NCBI GenBank assembly: GCA_031396205.1
Contig: JANNKH010000006.1
Span: 1 to 64,000 of the forward strand
Reading direction: 5' to 3'
From: CAISIP01 sp031396205
GTDB lineage: Bacteria; Pseudomonadota; Gammaproteobacteria; Burkholderiales; Burkholderiaceae_C
Length of the DNA stretch: 64,000 nt
Positions 8,255 through 17,751 of this stretch are shown piece after piece; positions within the stretch are counted from its first letter, which is position 1; each line of letters starts with the position of its first letter. Under the pieces are notes generated by a model. That model did no database searches, was not told where the DNA came from, and saw only the letters and a program-made list of their open reading frames with translations. Both the position numbers and the translations under genes were made by a program.

Positions 8255-9358
8255 ATGACCGCCCAGACATTCTCTCCAGTCGCGGCACGGCCGGCGCCCA
8301 ATCCGACCGAGGGCCCGATCGCCTGGATCAGGATCAACCTGTTTGGCGACTGGATCACGGGGTTGATGACCCTCCTGGTCCTCGCCGGCCTGGCCCTGGT
8401 ATTGCCGCAACTCTTCAGCTGGGCCATACTGCGGGCCAGCTGGCTGCCTGACTATGACGCCTGCCGGGTCGACGGTGTCGGCGCGTGCTGGGGCGTTGTA
8501 GCCGAAAAATACCGCATCGTCATCTTCGGTCGCTACCCTTTCGAGGAGCAGTGGCGGCCGCTGCTGGCAACATCCGCCATGCTGTTCATGCTGATCGGAA
8601 GTTGCACCCGTGGTTTCTGGAAGTCGTGGCTGCTACCCGCGTGGGTGGTGGTGCTGGCGTTCTTTTTCGCGTTGATGTACGGCGATTTTCTTGGTCTGGA
8701 GAAGGTCACGACCGATCGCTGGGGCGGCCTGCCGCTGACCATCATGCTGTCGTCGTTGTCGATGATGCTGGCCTTTCCGATTGCCATGGTCGTGGCCCTG
8801 GGCAGGCGCTCGAACCTGCCGGCGATTCGCACCGTTTGCACGGTGTATGTCGAGCTGATTCGCGGCGTTCCGCTGATTTCCGTGCTGTTCATGGCCTCCT
8901 TCATGTTCCCCCTGTTCATGCCGATCGGCTTTTCGATCGACGTGCTGGTGCGGGTCATCATCGGCATCACACTGTTCGCGGCGGCCTATATGGCCGAGGT
9001 GATCCGCGGCGGTCTGCAGGCGATTCCCAAAGGTCAGATCGAAGCCGCTGCAACGCTCGGCCTGTCGTATTGGCAGACCCAATACAAGATCGTGCTGCCG
9101 CAGGCCCTGGCCATGGTCGTGCCCAGCATCATGAACAACTTCATCAGCTTGTTCAAGGACACCTCATTGGTGACGATCGTGAGCCTGTATGAGTTGACGG
9201 GTGCCCTTGGCTTGGCGTTGAACTCGGATGCCAATTGGCGGCCGTTCAAGATCGAGGGCTACCTGTTCATCGCAATGATCTATTTCGCGTTCTGTTTTTC
9301 CATGTCCCGTTACAGCATATGGGTCGAAAAGCAGGTCAACAAGAGCAAGCAGCGCTGA
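8255..9358 (+). CDS. aapM: Amino-acid ABC transporter permease AapM
   Basis: Second permease subunit of the AapJQMP importer, about 367 residues with a long N-terminal extension before the permease core, as usual in AapM/BztC. The EAA loop is GQIEAAATLGLSYWQTQ, preceded by AAYMAEVIRGGLQAIP. I use the ATG at 8255 (MTAQTF); no strong ribosome binding site is visible, and in-frame TTG 8231 or GTG 8240 could extend it by up to eight residues. About 100 bases without a recognisable signal separate it from aapQ. Confidence 0.93.
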   Translation: MTAQTFSPVAARPAPNPTEGPIAWIRINLFGDWITGLMTLLVLAGLALVLPQLFSWAILRASWLPDYDACRVDGVGACWGVVAEKYRIVIFGRYPFEEQWRPLLATSAMLFMLIGSCTRGFWKSWLLPAWVVVLAFFFALMYGDFLGLEKVTTDRWGGLPLTIMLSSLSMMLAFPIAMVVALGRRSNLPAIRTVCTVYVELIRGVPLISVLFMASFMFPLFMPIGFSIDVLVRVIIGITLFAAAYMAEVIRGGLQAIPKGQIEAAATLGLSYWQTQYKIVLPQALAMVVPSIMNNFISLFKDTSLVTIVSLYELTGALGLALNSDANWRPFKIEGYLFIAMIYFAFCFSMSRYSIWVEKQVNKSKQR

Positions 9359-9368
9359 GCGCCGCGCC

Positions 9369-9392
9369 GACCCCGACCCCTACCCCTACCCC
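9369..9392 (+). repeat. Short hexanucleotide-like repeat (GACCCC/TACCCC)
   Basis: Four consecutive six-base units, two GACCCC and two TACCCC, fill most of the short gap between aapM and aapP. It lies upstream of the aapP ribosome binding site and does not alter a reading frame. No function is evident. Confidence 0.6.
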
Positions 9393-9427
9393 GACCTACT
9401 ATCCCATTCCCCACCAGGAACCATCCC

Positions 9428-10171
<744 letters not shown>

Positions 10172-10230
10172 GGCAGAGACAGGGGTTTCGGTCGCCTTCT
10201 GCATTGCGGTGGTCCGCAGGAGTTCGTGCC

Positions 10231-11223
10231 ATGTCGTTTGGTTGGTTTTTGGGTGCTGCTGGTGCAGCACGCGCGGTCGTGGCGGCTCTATTGCTACTGG
10301 CGCAGGCGCCGCCTGCATGCGCGTTCGACCTGCAAGGGCATCGCGGTGCCCGCGGGCTATTGCCCGAGAACACACTTGCAGCCTTCGAGCACGCGCTGCG
10401 ACTGGGCGTCTCCACACTGGAACTCGACATCGCGATCACTGCTGATGGAATACCGGTCGTTTCGCACGACCCAGCGCTGAATCCGGCCGTCGCCCGCGAC
10501 GCGAACGGCCAGTGGCTCAAGGGCAAAGGCCCGCTGATCAAGTCGCTGACGCTGGCCCAGTTGCAGGCCTATGACGTTGGTCGCATCGACCCGGCGAGTG
10601 AATACGGCCGCAGCTTTGCGACCCAACAACCCAGTGACGGCCAGCGCATCCCGACGCTGGCGTCTGTTTTTGCGCTGGTCAAGAACCTGGGCGCGGACAC
10701 GGTCCGGTTTGACATCGAGACCAAGATCTTCCCCAACCGGCCAGACGACACGCTGTCCGTGGCGGAATTTGTCCATACCCTGCTGCCGGTTATCCGCCAG
10801 GCAGGCATGACCAGCCGCGTCATGATCCAAAGCTTTGACTGGCGCAGCCTGCAACTGATCCAGAAACTGGAGCCCGCGATCGAAACGGTGTATCTGACGA
10901 TGGAATTTGCCAAGGCCAACAATGTGCGCGACAGCGCCTGGACCGCCGGCATCGCGTGGCGCGACCATGCCTCGCCAGCCCACATGGTCAAGGCCAGCGG
11001 CGGCACCACCTGGTCGCCCAACTTCAACCATATCGACGCGTCCAAGGTCAAGGCAGCGCACCAACTCGGCCTCAAGGTGATTGCCTGGACCGTTAACGAG
11101 CCGGCCGACATGGACCGTCTGATCGGCTGGGGCGTGGACGGAATCATCAGTGACTACCCTGACCGGCTGCGCGAGGCGATGCAGCGGGCCGGCCTCATGC
11201 TGCCCACGCCAGTGCAACGGTAG
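10231..11223 (+). CDS. Secreted glycerophosphodiester phosphodiesterase (GlpQ family)
   Basis: Hydrolyses deacylated phospholipids such as glycerophosphocholine to glycerol 3-phosphate and an alcohol. A signal peptide spans about residues 1-31, ending PPACA-FD. The TIM-barrel GDPD motifs follow: HRGARGLLPENT with the catalytic His, then TLELDIAITADGIPVVSHDP with metal-binding Glu/Asp and the second catalytic His, and WTVNEPADMDRLIGWGVDGI near the end. AGGAG lies eight bases before the chosen ATG. The substrate within the family is not resolved. It stands alone after aapP. Confidence 0.92.
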   Translation: MSFGWFLGAAGAARAVVAALLLLAQAPPACAFDLQGHRGARGLLPENTLAAFEHALRLGVSTLELDIAITADGIPVVSHDPALNPAVARDANGQWLKGKGPLIKSLTLAQLQAYDVGRIDPASEYGRSFATQQPSDGQRIPTLASVFALVKNLGADTVRFDIETKIFPNRPDDTLSVAEFVHTLLPVIRQAGMTSRVMIQSFDWRSLQLIQKLEPAIETVYLTMEFAKANNVRDSAWTAGIAWRDHASPAHMVKASGGTTWSPNFNHIDASKVKAAHQLGLKVIAWTVNEPADMDRLIGWGVDGIISDYPDRLREAMQRAGLMLPTPVQR

Positions 11224-11315
11224 GCAATGCTTGACGTCGATACGCATGGTCGTTCCGCGAAGTCCAATCTGGTAACCTTGAGAGGTACTACCGCAACCAA
11301 AAAGGAGTCATTGCT

Positions 11316-11633
11316 ATGGAAAATCAGCAAGCCACCGTCAGCGAACAACAACAACTCGTCACCGACATGAAATCCGTCATTGCAGATGCCGAAGACATGT
11401 TGCATGCCACCGCCGATCAGGTCGGCGACAAGGTCGCGACGCTGCGCGCGCGCATCCAGGAGCGCCTCCATGGTGCCAAGGTCCGGTTGAGCGAAGCCGA
11501 GGCAGCCCTGGTCGCCAAGACCCGCGCCGCAGCGCGCGCTACCGACACCTACGTGCATGAATCGCCCTGGATCGCCGTCGGCATTGCTGCGGGCGTCGGA
11601 CTTCTGGTGGGCCTGATCATCAGCCGTCGCTGA
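11316..11633 (+). CDS. DUF883 (ElaB/YqjD-like) tail-anchored membrane protein
   Basis: A 105-residue protein with an amphipathic, charged coiled-coil-like N-terminal part and a single C-terminal membrane helix WIAVGIAAGVGLLVGLII ending SRR. This is the layout of the E. coli YqjD/ElaB family, inner-membrane proteins that bind ribosomes in stationary phase. The fit is supported by the next two genes, which correspond to YqjE and YqjK. A strong AAGGAG precedes the start. The ribosome role here is by family analogy only. Confidence 0.88.
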   Translation: MENQQATVSEQQQLVTDMKSVIADAEDMLHATADQVGDKVATLRARIQERLHGAKVRLSEAEAALVAKTRAAARATDTYVHESPWIAVGIAAGVGLLVGLIISRR

Positions 11634-11671
11634 TTGCACTACGCAGTTTCGAGCCGGGTAGCGACCAAGCC

Positions 11672-12076
11672 ATGTCCAAGCCAGGAGGGCGCGCAGGGTT
11701 CTTTGCCGGCCTGCAAAACCTGACCATCACCCTGATGGCCATGTTGCAGACGCGCATGGAACTGCTGGGCAACGAGGTTGAAGTCGAAAAGCTGCGCATC
11801 TTGCGCATGCTGTTGCTGGTCCAGGCCTTGATGTTCAGCGCCTGCGTCGCCGCTCTGCTGGTCGTGGCATTCCTGACCCTGTGGTTGTGGGAACTGCGTT
11901 TGGGCGTTCTCGGTCTCTTTGCCTGCATTTTCCTGGCCTGCGCTGTGCTGGCCTACCGATCCTTGATGCAGATGGCGAAGCGACCCGAATCGCCGTTTGC
12001 TGCAACACTTGACGAACTGCGGGACGATCTGCGGCGCCTGAAAGCCGCGTCCAGCAATGCAACAACGCCTGATTGA
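11672..12076 (+). CDS. YqjE-like phage-holin-superfamily membrane protein
   Basis: A 134-residue protein with two central membrane helices (about residues 48-70 and 76-98), an amphipathic N-terminus MLQTRMELLGNEVEVEK typical of the DUF1469/holin-III superfamily, and a charged C-terminal tail LDELRDDLRRLK. Despite the family name it is a chromosomal housekeeping membrane protein, not a lysis gene. It lies between the YqjD-like and YqjK-like genes; its stop overlaps the next gene by 20 bases. Confidence 0.87.
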   Translation: MSKPGGRAGFFAGLQNLTITLMAMLQTRMELLGNEVEVEKLRILRMLLLVQALMFSACVAALLVVAFLTLWLWELRLGVLGLFACIFLACAVLAYRSLMQMAKRPESPFAATLDELRDDLRRLKAASSNATTPD

Positions 12077-12374
12077 ACTTCAGCTGCAGCGCGGGCGCCT
12101 GCTCGAGCGGATCGCGCGTCAGCGCCATGACCTGTTGGTGCAGGTGCGCCCGATCGCGCGCACATTGCACATCGGCGACCGGCTGGCTGAAGCGGTTGAT
12201 CAGGGCAGACGCTTCGCGCTTGAGCATCCATTGGCTGTCGCAGCTGTCGTTGGAACCATCGTGGTCCTGCGCCCAGCTGGCGTGCTGCGCTGGACGCGCC
12301 GCGGGTTCTTTGCCTGGCGCACCTGGGCAACCGTGCGCAGTGTCCTGCCTGGCTTCCTGTTGCGACGGCTCTGA
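12057..12374 (+). CDS. YqjK-like small protein
   Basis: A 105-residue basic protein that starts inside the yqjE-like gene, MQQRLIELQLQRGRLLERI, with a helical first half and one hydrophobic segment around HPLAVAAVVGTIVVLRPAGVL. Length, leucine/arginine-rich start and position match the YqjK family. No biochemical role is known to me. The overlap with the preceding gene suggests coupled translation. Confidence 0.75.
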   Translation: MQQRLIELQLQRGRLLERIARQRHDLLVQVRPIARTLHIGDRLAEAVDQGRRFALEHPLAVAAVVGTIVVLRPAGVLRWTRRGFFAWRTWATVRSVLPGFLLRRL

Positions 12375-12423
12375 CGCCCGATATTGCCGCCAGTGCCACT
12401 AGACTGAATACCTACCGCCGGTC

Positions 12424-13698
12424 TCATCGCGACGCCGAGTCGCGGTAGCGGGTAACGTCCAGTTCATGCACCACTGCGGCCTGGTTGCCCCAGACCGAAC
12501 GGACATGGGTCAACACCGCAGCGACCGAGCGGTCGTCCAGTTCCAGCTGGTAGGGTGGCATGCCGAACGGCCGTGGATTGCCGCGGGTCGCCGGTGCAAA
12601 GCCGCCATGCATCACGACCTGCACCAGATTGGCGGTGCTCTGCATCAACACGGCGCGATTGCCGGCCAAGGCCGGATACGCGCCCGGCACGCCCTCGCCG
12701 TTGTCGCCATGGCATCGCGCGCACTTCTTATCGTAGATAGCGGCACCCGACGCTGAGGTCGCGACGTTGGCCGAGGCAAGAGGAGGTTCGGATATGGTCT
12801 GTGGCAGGGATTTCAAGTACACCGCAATCGCTCGCAGGTCCTGCTCGGTCAGATGCTGGGTGCTGTACAGCACGACCTCGGCCATCGGCCCCGACACGCC
12901 GGCGGTACCGGACACGCCGGTTTGGAGCAACCGGACAATGTCGGCCAGCTCCCAGTGGCCAAGTCCGGCCTCTGATGCCCGCACCAGGGAAGGCGCATAC
13001 CAGTTCTGCATCGGCATCGGCCCGCCGGACAGATCCAGGCGATCGTCCACCGCACCCAACAAGTTGCGGGTGGTGTGGCATGCGTTGCAATGGCCCAGCC
13101 CGCGCACCAGGTAGGCGCCTCGGTTCCACGCGCCATCGCGAGTCGGATCCGCCTGAAAGGTCTTCGGTTCGAAATACAGGGTACGCCAGGCCGCCAGCGC
13201 CAGCTGGGTGTCATACGGCCAGCGCAGTGCATGCGGGCGATTGGCCTGTGCCACTGCTGGCAGGCCGCGCAGATAGGCGAACAGCGCGTCCGCATCGTCC
13301 TGGGTGACCTGCGTGAAACTGGTATAGGGAAAAGCAGGAATCAGCAGTCGCCCGTCCTTGGAGCGCCCGTCGTGCATCGCCCGCCAGAAATCGACCGATG
13401 TCCAGGTGCCGATACCGGTCGCCAGATCCGGTGTCAGGTTGCTGGAATACACGGTGCCAAACGGTGTCTCGATTGCCCGCCCCCCGGCATACGACTCGCC
13501 GCCCAGCGTCGTATGGCACAACATGCAATTTCCGGCTCGCGCCAGATAGGCGCCTTTTTCCACCAGCCCTGCGGATGCCAGTGTCGCATTGCGCTGCGCC
13601 TGCGTCATCGATGGACTCGGTGCGCGCATCATCCACCAGCCCAGCGCGACAGCAAAAACCAGGCCGGCAGCCACCAGCATCGACTTCGGGCGGCTCAT
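12424..13698 (-). CDS. Triheme cytochrome c (alcohol/aldehyde dehydrogenase cytochrome-subunit type)
   Basis: A membrane-anchored periplasmic electron carrier with three c-type heme motifs, CMLCH, CNACH and CARCH, each opening a domain of about 100-130 residues. The N-terminal hydrophobic segment MLVAAGLVFAVALGWWMM acts as anchor or signal. The architecture matches subunit II of membrane quinohemoprotein alcohol dehydrogenases and gluconate or sorbitol dehydrogenases, but no catalytic dehydrogenase gene is next to it. The start is set at MSRPKS (13698), immediately before the anchor. The diheme cytochrome gene lies 55 bases upstream in the same direction. Confidence 0.9.
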   Translation of the reverse strand: MSRPKSMLVAAGLVFAVALGWWMMRAPSPSMTQAQRNATLASAGLVEKGAYLARAGNCMLCHTTLGGESYAGGRAIETPFGTVYSSNLTPDLATGIGTWTSVDFWRAMHDGRSKDGRLLIPAFPYTSFTQVTQDDADALFAYLRGLPAVAQANRPHALRWPYDTQLALAAWRTLYFEPKTFQADPTRDGAWNRGAYLVRGLGHCNACHTTRNLLGAVDDRLDLSGGPMPMQNWYAPSLVRASEAGLGHWELADIVRLLQTGVSGTAGVSGPMAEVVLYSTQHLTEQDLRAIAVYLKSLPQTISEPPLASANVATSASGAAIYDKKCARCHGDNGEGVPGAYPALAGNRAVLMQSTANLVQVVMHGGFAPATRGNPRPFGMPPYQLELDDRSVAAVLTHVRSVWGNQAAVVHELDVTRYRDSASR

Positions 13699-13753
13699 GG
13701 GGTATCCCGCGCGGTTCGCGCTGCGCAATTCGCCTTGGGGGCGCCCCGGCGGC

Positions 13754-14512
13754 TCATGGTGTCGTGGCTCCCAGTTCCGGCGCGCTGCCACAGGCAGGAC
13801 GTGGGCCCACCAGCTTCGACAGGCTCGCGGAGGGTACCGCATGGGTGTTGCCGGGCAAGGCCTGCGCCGACAGCCAGCCACTGACTGCGGCTACTTCGTC
13901 CACCGTCAGCGCGCGGGCTACTTGCGCCATGCAATCGGGTTTTGCAGCCTGCCGATGCCCGGCTTTCCAGGCGCCTAGTTGCGCATTGATGTAATCCCGG
14001 GACAGGCCCAGCAGGCCCGGTACGTTAGGCGCGACACCGGTCAGCGCAGCGCCATGGCACGCGGCGCAGGCCGCCAGTTTGCGTAAGGCATCGCCGCGGC
14101 TCACCAATACCCGGGCGGCTTCAGCGGCATCGGGCGAAAGCTGCGACGCCGGCGGCGCCGGATACGGCAGGTCGAGCGCAGAAAAATACTGCGCGATCTC
14201 CCGCAGGTACACGTCACCCAGCAACGCTACCATGCCGGTCATCAGAGCATAAGTACGGTGTCCGTCACGAAAGTTGCGCAACTGGTTGAACAGGTAGCCG
14301 GCCGGCTTGCCGGCGATGCGGGGGAAATAGACGCCGCCCACCGCACGCCCGTCCGGACCATGACAGCCTGTGCAGGCCAGCACTCGCTGCGCCATCGTGT
14401 CTTCGAACGGCGCGGCGAAAGCGGTGCGCCCGAGCACCAGCACGATCAGGGTTGCCAATAGGCGCCGCGCAACAAGCCGCCACCAGCGGTGACGGACGCG
14501 CGCCCGCTTCAT
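13754..14512 (-). CDS. Diheme cytochrome c, c4-like
   Basis: Periplasmic electron carrier of about 252 residues with two c-type heme sites, CTGCH and CAACH, in two homologous halves, each with the downstream methionine region expected for axial ligation (MTGMVALL and KPDCMAQVA). An arginine-rich N-terminus followed by LLATLIVLVLGRTAFAAPFE forms a signal peptide or anchor. I place the start at MKRARV; an ATG seven codons upstream is possible. It is the first gene of a pair with the triheme cytochrome and probably feeds it or receives electrons from it. Confidence 0.88.
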   Translation of the reverse strand: MKRARVRHRWWRLVARRLLATLIVLVLGRTAFAAPFEDTMAQRVLACTGCHGPDGRAVGGVYFPRIAGKPAGYLFNQLRNFRDGHRTYALMTGMVALLGDVYLREIAQYFSALDLPYPAPPASQLSPDAAEAARVLVSRGDALRKLAACAACHGAALTGVAPNVPGLLGLSRDYINAQLGAWKAGHRQAAKPDCMAQVARALTVDEVAAVSGWLSAQALPGNTHAVPSASLSKLVGPRPACGSAPELGATTP

Positions 14513-14548
14513 CGGGCCGCCGTGCGGTGGCACCTTGGCCAGGCCACG

Positions 14549-15238
14549 CTATTTCTTGCGGGCACGCCCCTCCCCCGCCCCGCCCGATCCCCCTTGCGAC
14601 AAACCTTCCGTCATGCCGATCAGAACGCCGCTTACGAGCGCGGCGTAACTGTCCATCATGACCTGAGCGCCCTTGATGCTGCTGGCACGGCTGTCACGCA
14701 TGGCGTTTCGAGACTGCTCCATCAGTTGCTCGACCGCCTGGCTGGCCTGATTGCCAGTGCTGGTGCCTGTGAGCTTCATCGCCGACAAGACCTGTTCCCA
14801 CGGTCCCTGCAAAGGACCGCTGGTCTCCTTGACTGCCTTGCCAACTGCATCAAAGAACATATCTTCCATCTTCTCGACGTTGGCCAGCGCGCTCTTCATC
14901 TGTTTGCCCTGCATGTCCACGCCCTGCGCGGTGAACTGTTCGAGCGCCTTGCGGTTGGCCTGCACCGCCTGCAGCAGGGCCGCGTCCATGCCGGAAAACG
15001 CCTTGCCCAGCATGGCCTCGATATCGACCGGACCTGCAGGATTGAGCGCCGCACCAGCCGTGCTGGCCTGGGTCACGGACTTGAGTACCTTGCGAATATT
15101 CTCCATGCTCAGTTCGCGTCCCTGCAAGGCCTTGAGCGTCGCCTCGCTCACCGACTTGCGCAACGCCTCGCCCTGCTTGGCGGTGGCTTGCGCAAACATG
15201 TTGATGATGGCGTCCTGGTCGATTCCCGACTTGATCAT
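14549..15238 (-). CDS. Helical protein of unknown function
   Basis: A 229-residue protein, almost entirely alpha-helical and rich in Ala, Gln, Lys and Met, without a signal peptide or membrane segment. The end GGSGGAGEGRARKK is a flexible basic tail. In composition it resembles phasins and other granule- or DNA-associated helical proteins, but I cannot assign a family. The start at 15238 is supported by AGGAG seven bases upstream and by MIKSGIDQD; the open frame extends further upstream without support. It lies alone between the cytochrome pair and the MFS gene. Confidence 0.75.
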   Translation of the reverse strand: MIKSGIDQDAIINMFAQATAKQGEALRKSVSEATLKALQGRELSMENIRKVLKSVTQASTAGAALNPAGPVDIEAMLGKAFSGMDAALLQAVQANRKALEQFTAQGVDMQGKQMKSALANVEKMEDMFFDAVGKAVKETSGPLQGPWEQVLSAMKLTGTSTGNQASQAVEQLMEQSRNAMRDSRASSIKGAQVMMDSYAALVSGVLIGMTEGLSQGGSGGAGEGRARKK

Positions 15239-15346
15239 GGTGGGCTCCTGTTCGCGGTGATGGCGTCTGCCAATGGTTGAATATGCCGCACCATTATCAT
15301 CCGCTGGCCGGCACTTGGCCAACCCTGCTATCCGCGCAACGCCGGC

Positions 15347-16579
15347 TCAGGCCGGCTCAGGCCGTGCCAGCGGTGCTTCCTTGATCGGCAGGTGTATCAG
15401 CGCGGCACCGACCGCAAGCACGATGTCGATGTACCAGACCCAGTCGTAGTTGCCGGTGGCCTCGAATACCTGCCCGCCCAGCCAGGCACCGAGGAAGCCG
15501 CCGATCTGGTGCGTGAACATCACGATGCCGAACAGGGTCGCCATATTGGACATGCCAAAGAACTTCACCACCAGGCCGGCGGTTGGCGGCACCGTGGACA
15601 GAAACGTCAGGCCCATTACGGCGGCAAACACCAGCACCACCGTGCCGGTCTTGGGCGCCAGCAGGAACAGCAGCACTGCCAGCGCCCGCACCGCATACAC
15701 CAACGACAACAGGGACTTGGAACGCCAGCGGCCCATGGCCCAACCCATGCCAAGACTGCCCACGATATTGAACAAGCCGATCATCGCCAGCGACCAGGCG
15801 CCAAACGCTACCGGCAGGCCGCAGGCCGCGATCACGCCCGGCAGATGGGTGCCCAGAAAAGCGACATGGAAGCCGCACACGAAGAAGCCGGCCGCCAGCA
15901 GGCCATAACTGCGTTCGCGCAGAGCGACCCGGATCGCCGCCCGGGTGCCGAGCACCACCTGCCCCGGCACTGCCGACTGCAAGGCATTGCCCCGCAACAG
16001 GAACGCCGCGGGCAAGGCCAGCAGCAGGAACAAGGCCAGCACCTGCATGGCGTTGGCCCAGCCCAGCCCCACCAGCAAAGCACCGGCGATGGGCGCCATC
16101 ACGAACTGCCCCGCCGAACCGCCGGCATTGACGATGCCGGTGGCCATGGCCCGCCGTGGCGCCGGAATCAGCCGGTTGGTCGCGGCCATCACGACCGCGG
16201 GCCCGGCCAGTCCGGCGCCGCCGGCCGACAGCAGGCCGATGGCCAGGATCAAACCGGCCGTACTGGTCATCCAGGGTGTGATGAATGTACCCAGCGTGAC
16301 CAGCACGATTCCGGTCAACAGCACCCGACCCGCACCCATCTTGTCGGCCATGGCACCGGCGAATGGCTGGGTCAGGCCCCAGAACAACTGGCCGAATGCA
16401 AACGCCAGGCTGACATTGGCCAGACCCAGCCCGGTGGCGGTATTGAGCGGGCCGAGGAACAGGCCCATAGTCTGGCGCACGCCCATCGTCAACGCAAACG
16501 TGCCCCCCGCTGCCAACAGGACCAGCCACAACGCAAAGCGCGGGGCAGGCATGGCCGACGGCTCAGGGGCTGCTGCCAT
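15347..16579 (-). CDS. Major facilitator superfamily transporter
   Basis: A 12-helix MFS permease of about 410 residues. The loop between helices 2 and 3 reads GAMADKMGAGRVLL, the general MFS motif GxxxDrxGrr. The sequence resembles CynX/NimT or oxalate-formate-type permeases, but no substrate can be assigned. The start at 16579 overlaps the end of the marR gene by 17 bases and has GGAGACC upstream, so the two are co-transcribed and the transporter is probably controlled by that MarR protein. The 3' end carries two tandem copies of GGCTCAGGCC. Confidence 0.88.
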   Translation of the reverse strand: MAAAPEPSAMPAPRFALWLVLLAAGGTFALTMGVRQTMGLFLGPLNTATGLGLANVSLAFAFGQLFWGLTQPFAGAMADKMGAGRVLLTGIVLVTLGTFITPWMTSTAGLILAIGLLSAGGAGLAGPAVVMAATNRLIPAPRRAMATGIVNAGGSAGQFVMAPIAGALLVGLGWANAMQVLALFLLLALPAAFLLRGNALQSAVPGQVVLGTRAAIRVALRERSYGLLAAGFFVCGFHVAFLGTHLPGVIAACGLPVAFGAWSLAMIGLFNIVGSLGMGWAMGRWRSKSLLSLVYAVRALAVLLFLLAPKTGTVVLVFAAVMGLTFLSTVPPTAGLVVKFFGMSNMATLFGIVMFTHQIGGFLGAWLGGQVFEATGNYDWVWYIDIVLAVGAALIHLPIKEAPLARPEPA

Positions 16580-17072
16580 CGCGGGTCTCCTGCGCAGTTT
16601 GCGCATCTGTTGCCACCGCCGACATGACCAGCGCCAACTGCCGGTGCAGTGCCGCCACCGCCTCATCACCGAGCAGGTGGTTCACCCGCAACTGCACGTC
16701 CTTCCAGTGGCGCAGTGCCTGCCGGTGCTTGTCGCGTCCAGGAGCCGTGGCCGCGACGCTGCGGCTGCGCGCGTCACTGCCCTCACCAATCACGACCCAC
16801 CCGCCCAGCACCAGCGGCCGCAGATTGCGCGTCAGCGTCGACGGCTGCATCTTCATCGCCCGGGCCAGCGCGCCCGGACGCAGCGGCCCCAGGCGCACCA
16901 CATGCGACAACAGCGAGAACTGGGTAGTCTTGAGGCCGGCCTTGCCCATTTCTGCATCGTACAGCTGGTCCATCCGGCGCACCAGTTGGTGCAGCAGGAA
17001 ATTGGTACAACCGCGAGGCAATGCGGCCGCCGCAGGAACATCAGGATCAGGGACAGGCCGGACTGCTTTCAT
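16563..17072 (-). CDS. MarR-family transcriptional regulator
   Basis: A 169-residue winged-helix regulator. The helix-turn-helix covers roughly residues 60-85 (LRPGALARAMKMQPSTLTRN), followed by the wing region with DARSRS. MarR proteins usually repress a divergent or downstream transporter and release DNA on binding small phenolic or acid ligands. Its start codon lies inside the large palindrome described at 17071-17100, which points to tight autoregulation. It is co-directional and overlapping with the MFS gene and divergent from the thioesterase. Confidence 0.92.
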   Translation of the reverse strand: MKAVRPVPDPDVPAAAALPRGCTNFLLHQLVRRMDQLYDAEMGKAGLKTTQFSLLSHVVRLGPLRPGALARAMKMQPSTLTRNLRPLVLGGWVVIGEGSDARSRSVAATAPGRDKHRQALRHWKDVQLRVNHLLGDEAVAALHRQLALVMSAVATDAQTAQETRDGSSP

Positions 17073-17106
17073 GCAAATATTGTAGCTACAATATTTGCAT
17101 ATGCAA
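17071..17106. promoter_or_regulatory. Perfect 30-bp palindromic operator for the MarR/thioesterase divergon
   Basis: Bases 17071-17100 form a perfect inverted repeat with no spacer: the half-site ATGCAAATATTGTAG is followed by its exact complement. A second perfect 12-bp palindrome, TTGCATATGCAA (17095-17106), overlaps its right arm. The palindrome covers two bases of the marR start codon and ends 23 bases before the thioesterase start, so occupancy would block both genes. It is AT-rich in a GC-rich setting, as expected of a promoter and operator. Binding by the adjacent MarR is inferred. Confidence 0.85.
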
Positions 17107-17123
17107 TCAAAAAGGACAACGCC

Positions 17124-17708
17124 ATGACCCTGGGTCAGTTACATACCCCGTCACCCACCGACACCGACGATCGGCTGGCCTCCTGGCTGGCTGATGAACA
17201 GCGCGTAAGCGCCATGCTGCAGGCCGGCGTTGGCTGCGGCGTGGCGACACCCGAGATGTTGGCCGGCAAGACCGGCCTGCAGGTAATGCAGGCAATGTTG
17301 CGCGGCGACGTGCCCAGTCCGCCGATCGCGCGCACGCTGGACTTCATGCTGATCGAGGTCGCCTTCGGCAGCGCGGTGTTCCAGGGCACGCCCGGCCTGG
17401 GTCACTACAACCCGTTGGGCAGTGTGCACGGCGGCTGGTTTGCCACCATGCTCGATTCGGCACTGGGCTGCGCGATCCACACCAAGATGCCGCCCGGACA
17501 GGCCTATACCACGGCCGAGCTGAGCGTCAACCTGGTGCGGGCGATCACCAACAAGGTGCCGCGCGTGCGGGCCGAAGGCCGCGTCATCCATTGCGGTCGC
17601 CAGCTGGCCACCGCCGACGCACGCCTGGTCGGCCCGGACGGCCGCCTGTACGCCCATGCCACCACCACCTGCCTGGTGTTCGATGTCCCGGGCGCGGCAG
17701 CACATTGA
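17124..17708 (+). CDS. PaaI-type hotdog-fold thioesterase
   Basis: A 194-residue hotdog-fold protein probably cleaving acyl- or aryl-CoA thioesters. The core is LGHYNPLGSVHGGWFATMLD, with the HGG motif and catalytic Asp typical of PaaI/4HBT-II thioesterases, followed by TTAELSVNLVRAI and the strand HCGRQLATADARLV. AAAGGA precedes the ATG. It diverges from marR across the shared palindrome, so the ligand of the MarR may be the acid or CoA ester handled here (inference). Confidence 0.9.
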   Translation: MTLGQLHTPSPTDTDDRLASWLADEQRVSAMLQAGVGCGVATPEMLAGKTGLQVMQAMLRGDVPSPPIARTLDFMLIEVAFGSAVFQGTPGLGHYNPLGSVHGGWFATMLDSALGCAIHTKMPPGQAYTTAELSVNLVRAITNKVPRVRAEGRVIHCGRQLATADARLVGPDGRLYAHATTTCLVFDVPGAAAH

Positions 17709-17751
17709 CTTCTGGCGCATGATGCCGACTTCAGCATGTCCGGGAGCCGCC

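Noticed and set aside
9369..9392. CRISPR-like or regulatory meaning of the GACCCC/TACCCC units
   Set aside because: The units are too short and contiguous for CRISPR, and no regulator with such a site is suggested by the context.
11672..12076. Phage holin, as evidence of a prophage
   Set aside because: The holin-superfamily label reflects the fold only. The YqjD-YqjE-YqjK order is a chromosomal housekeeping set, and no other phage genes are near.
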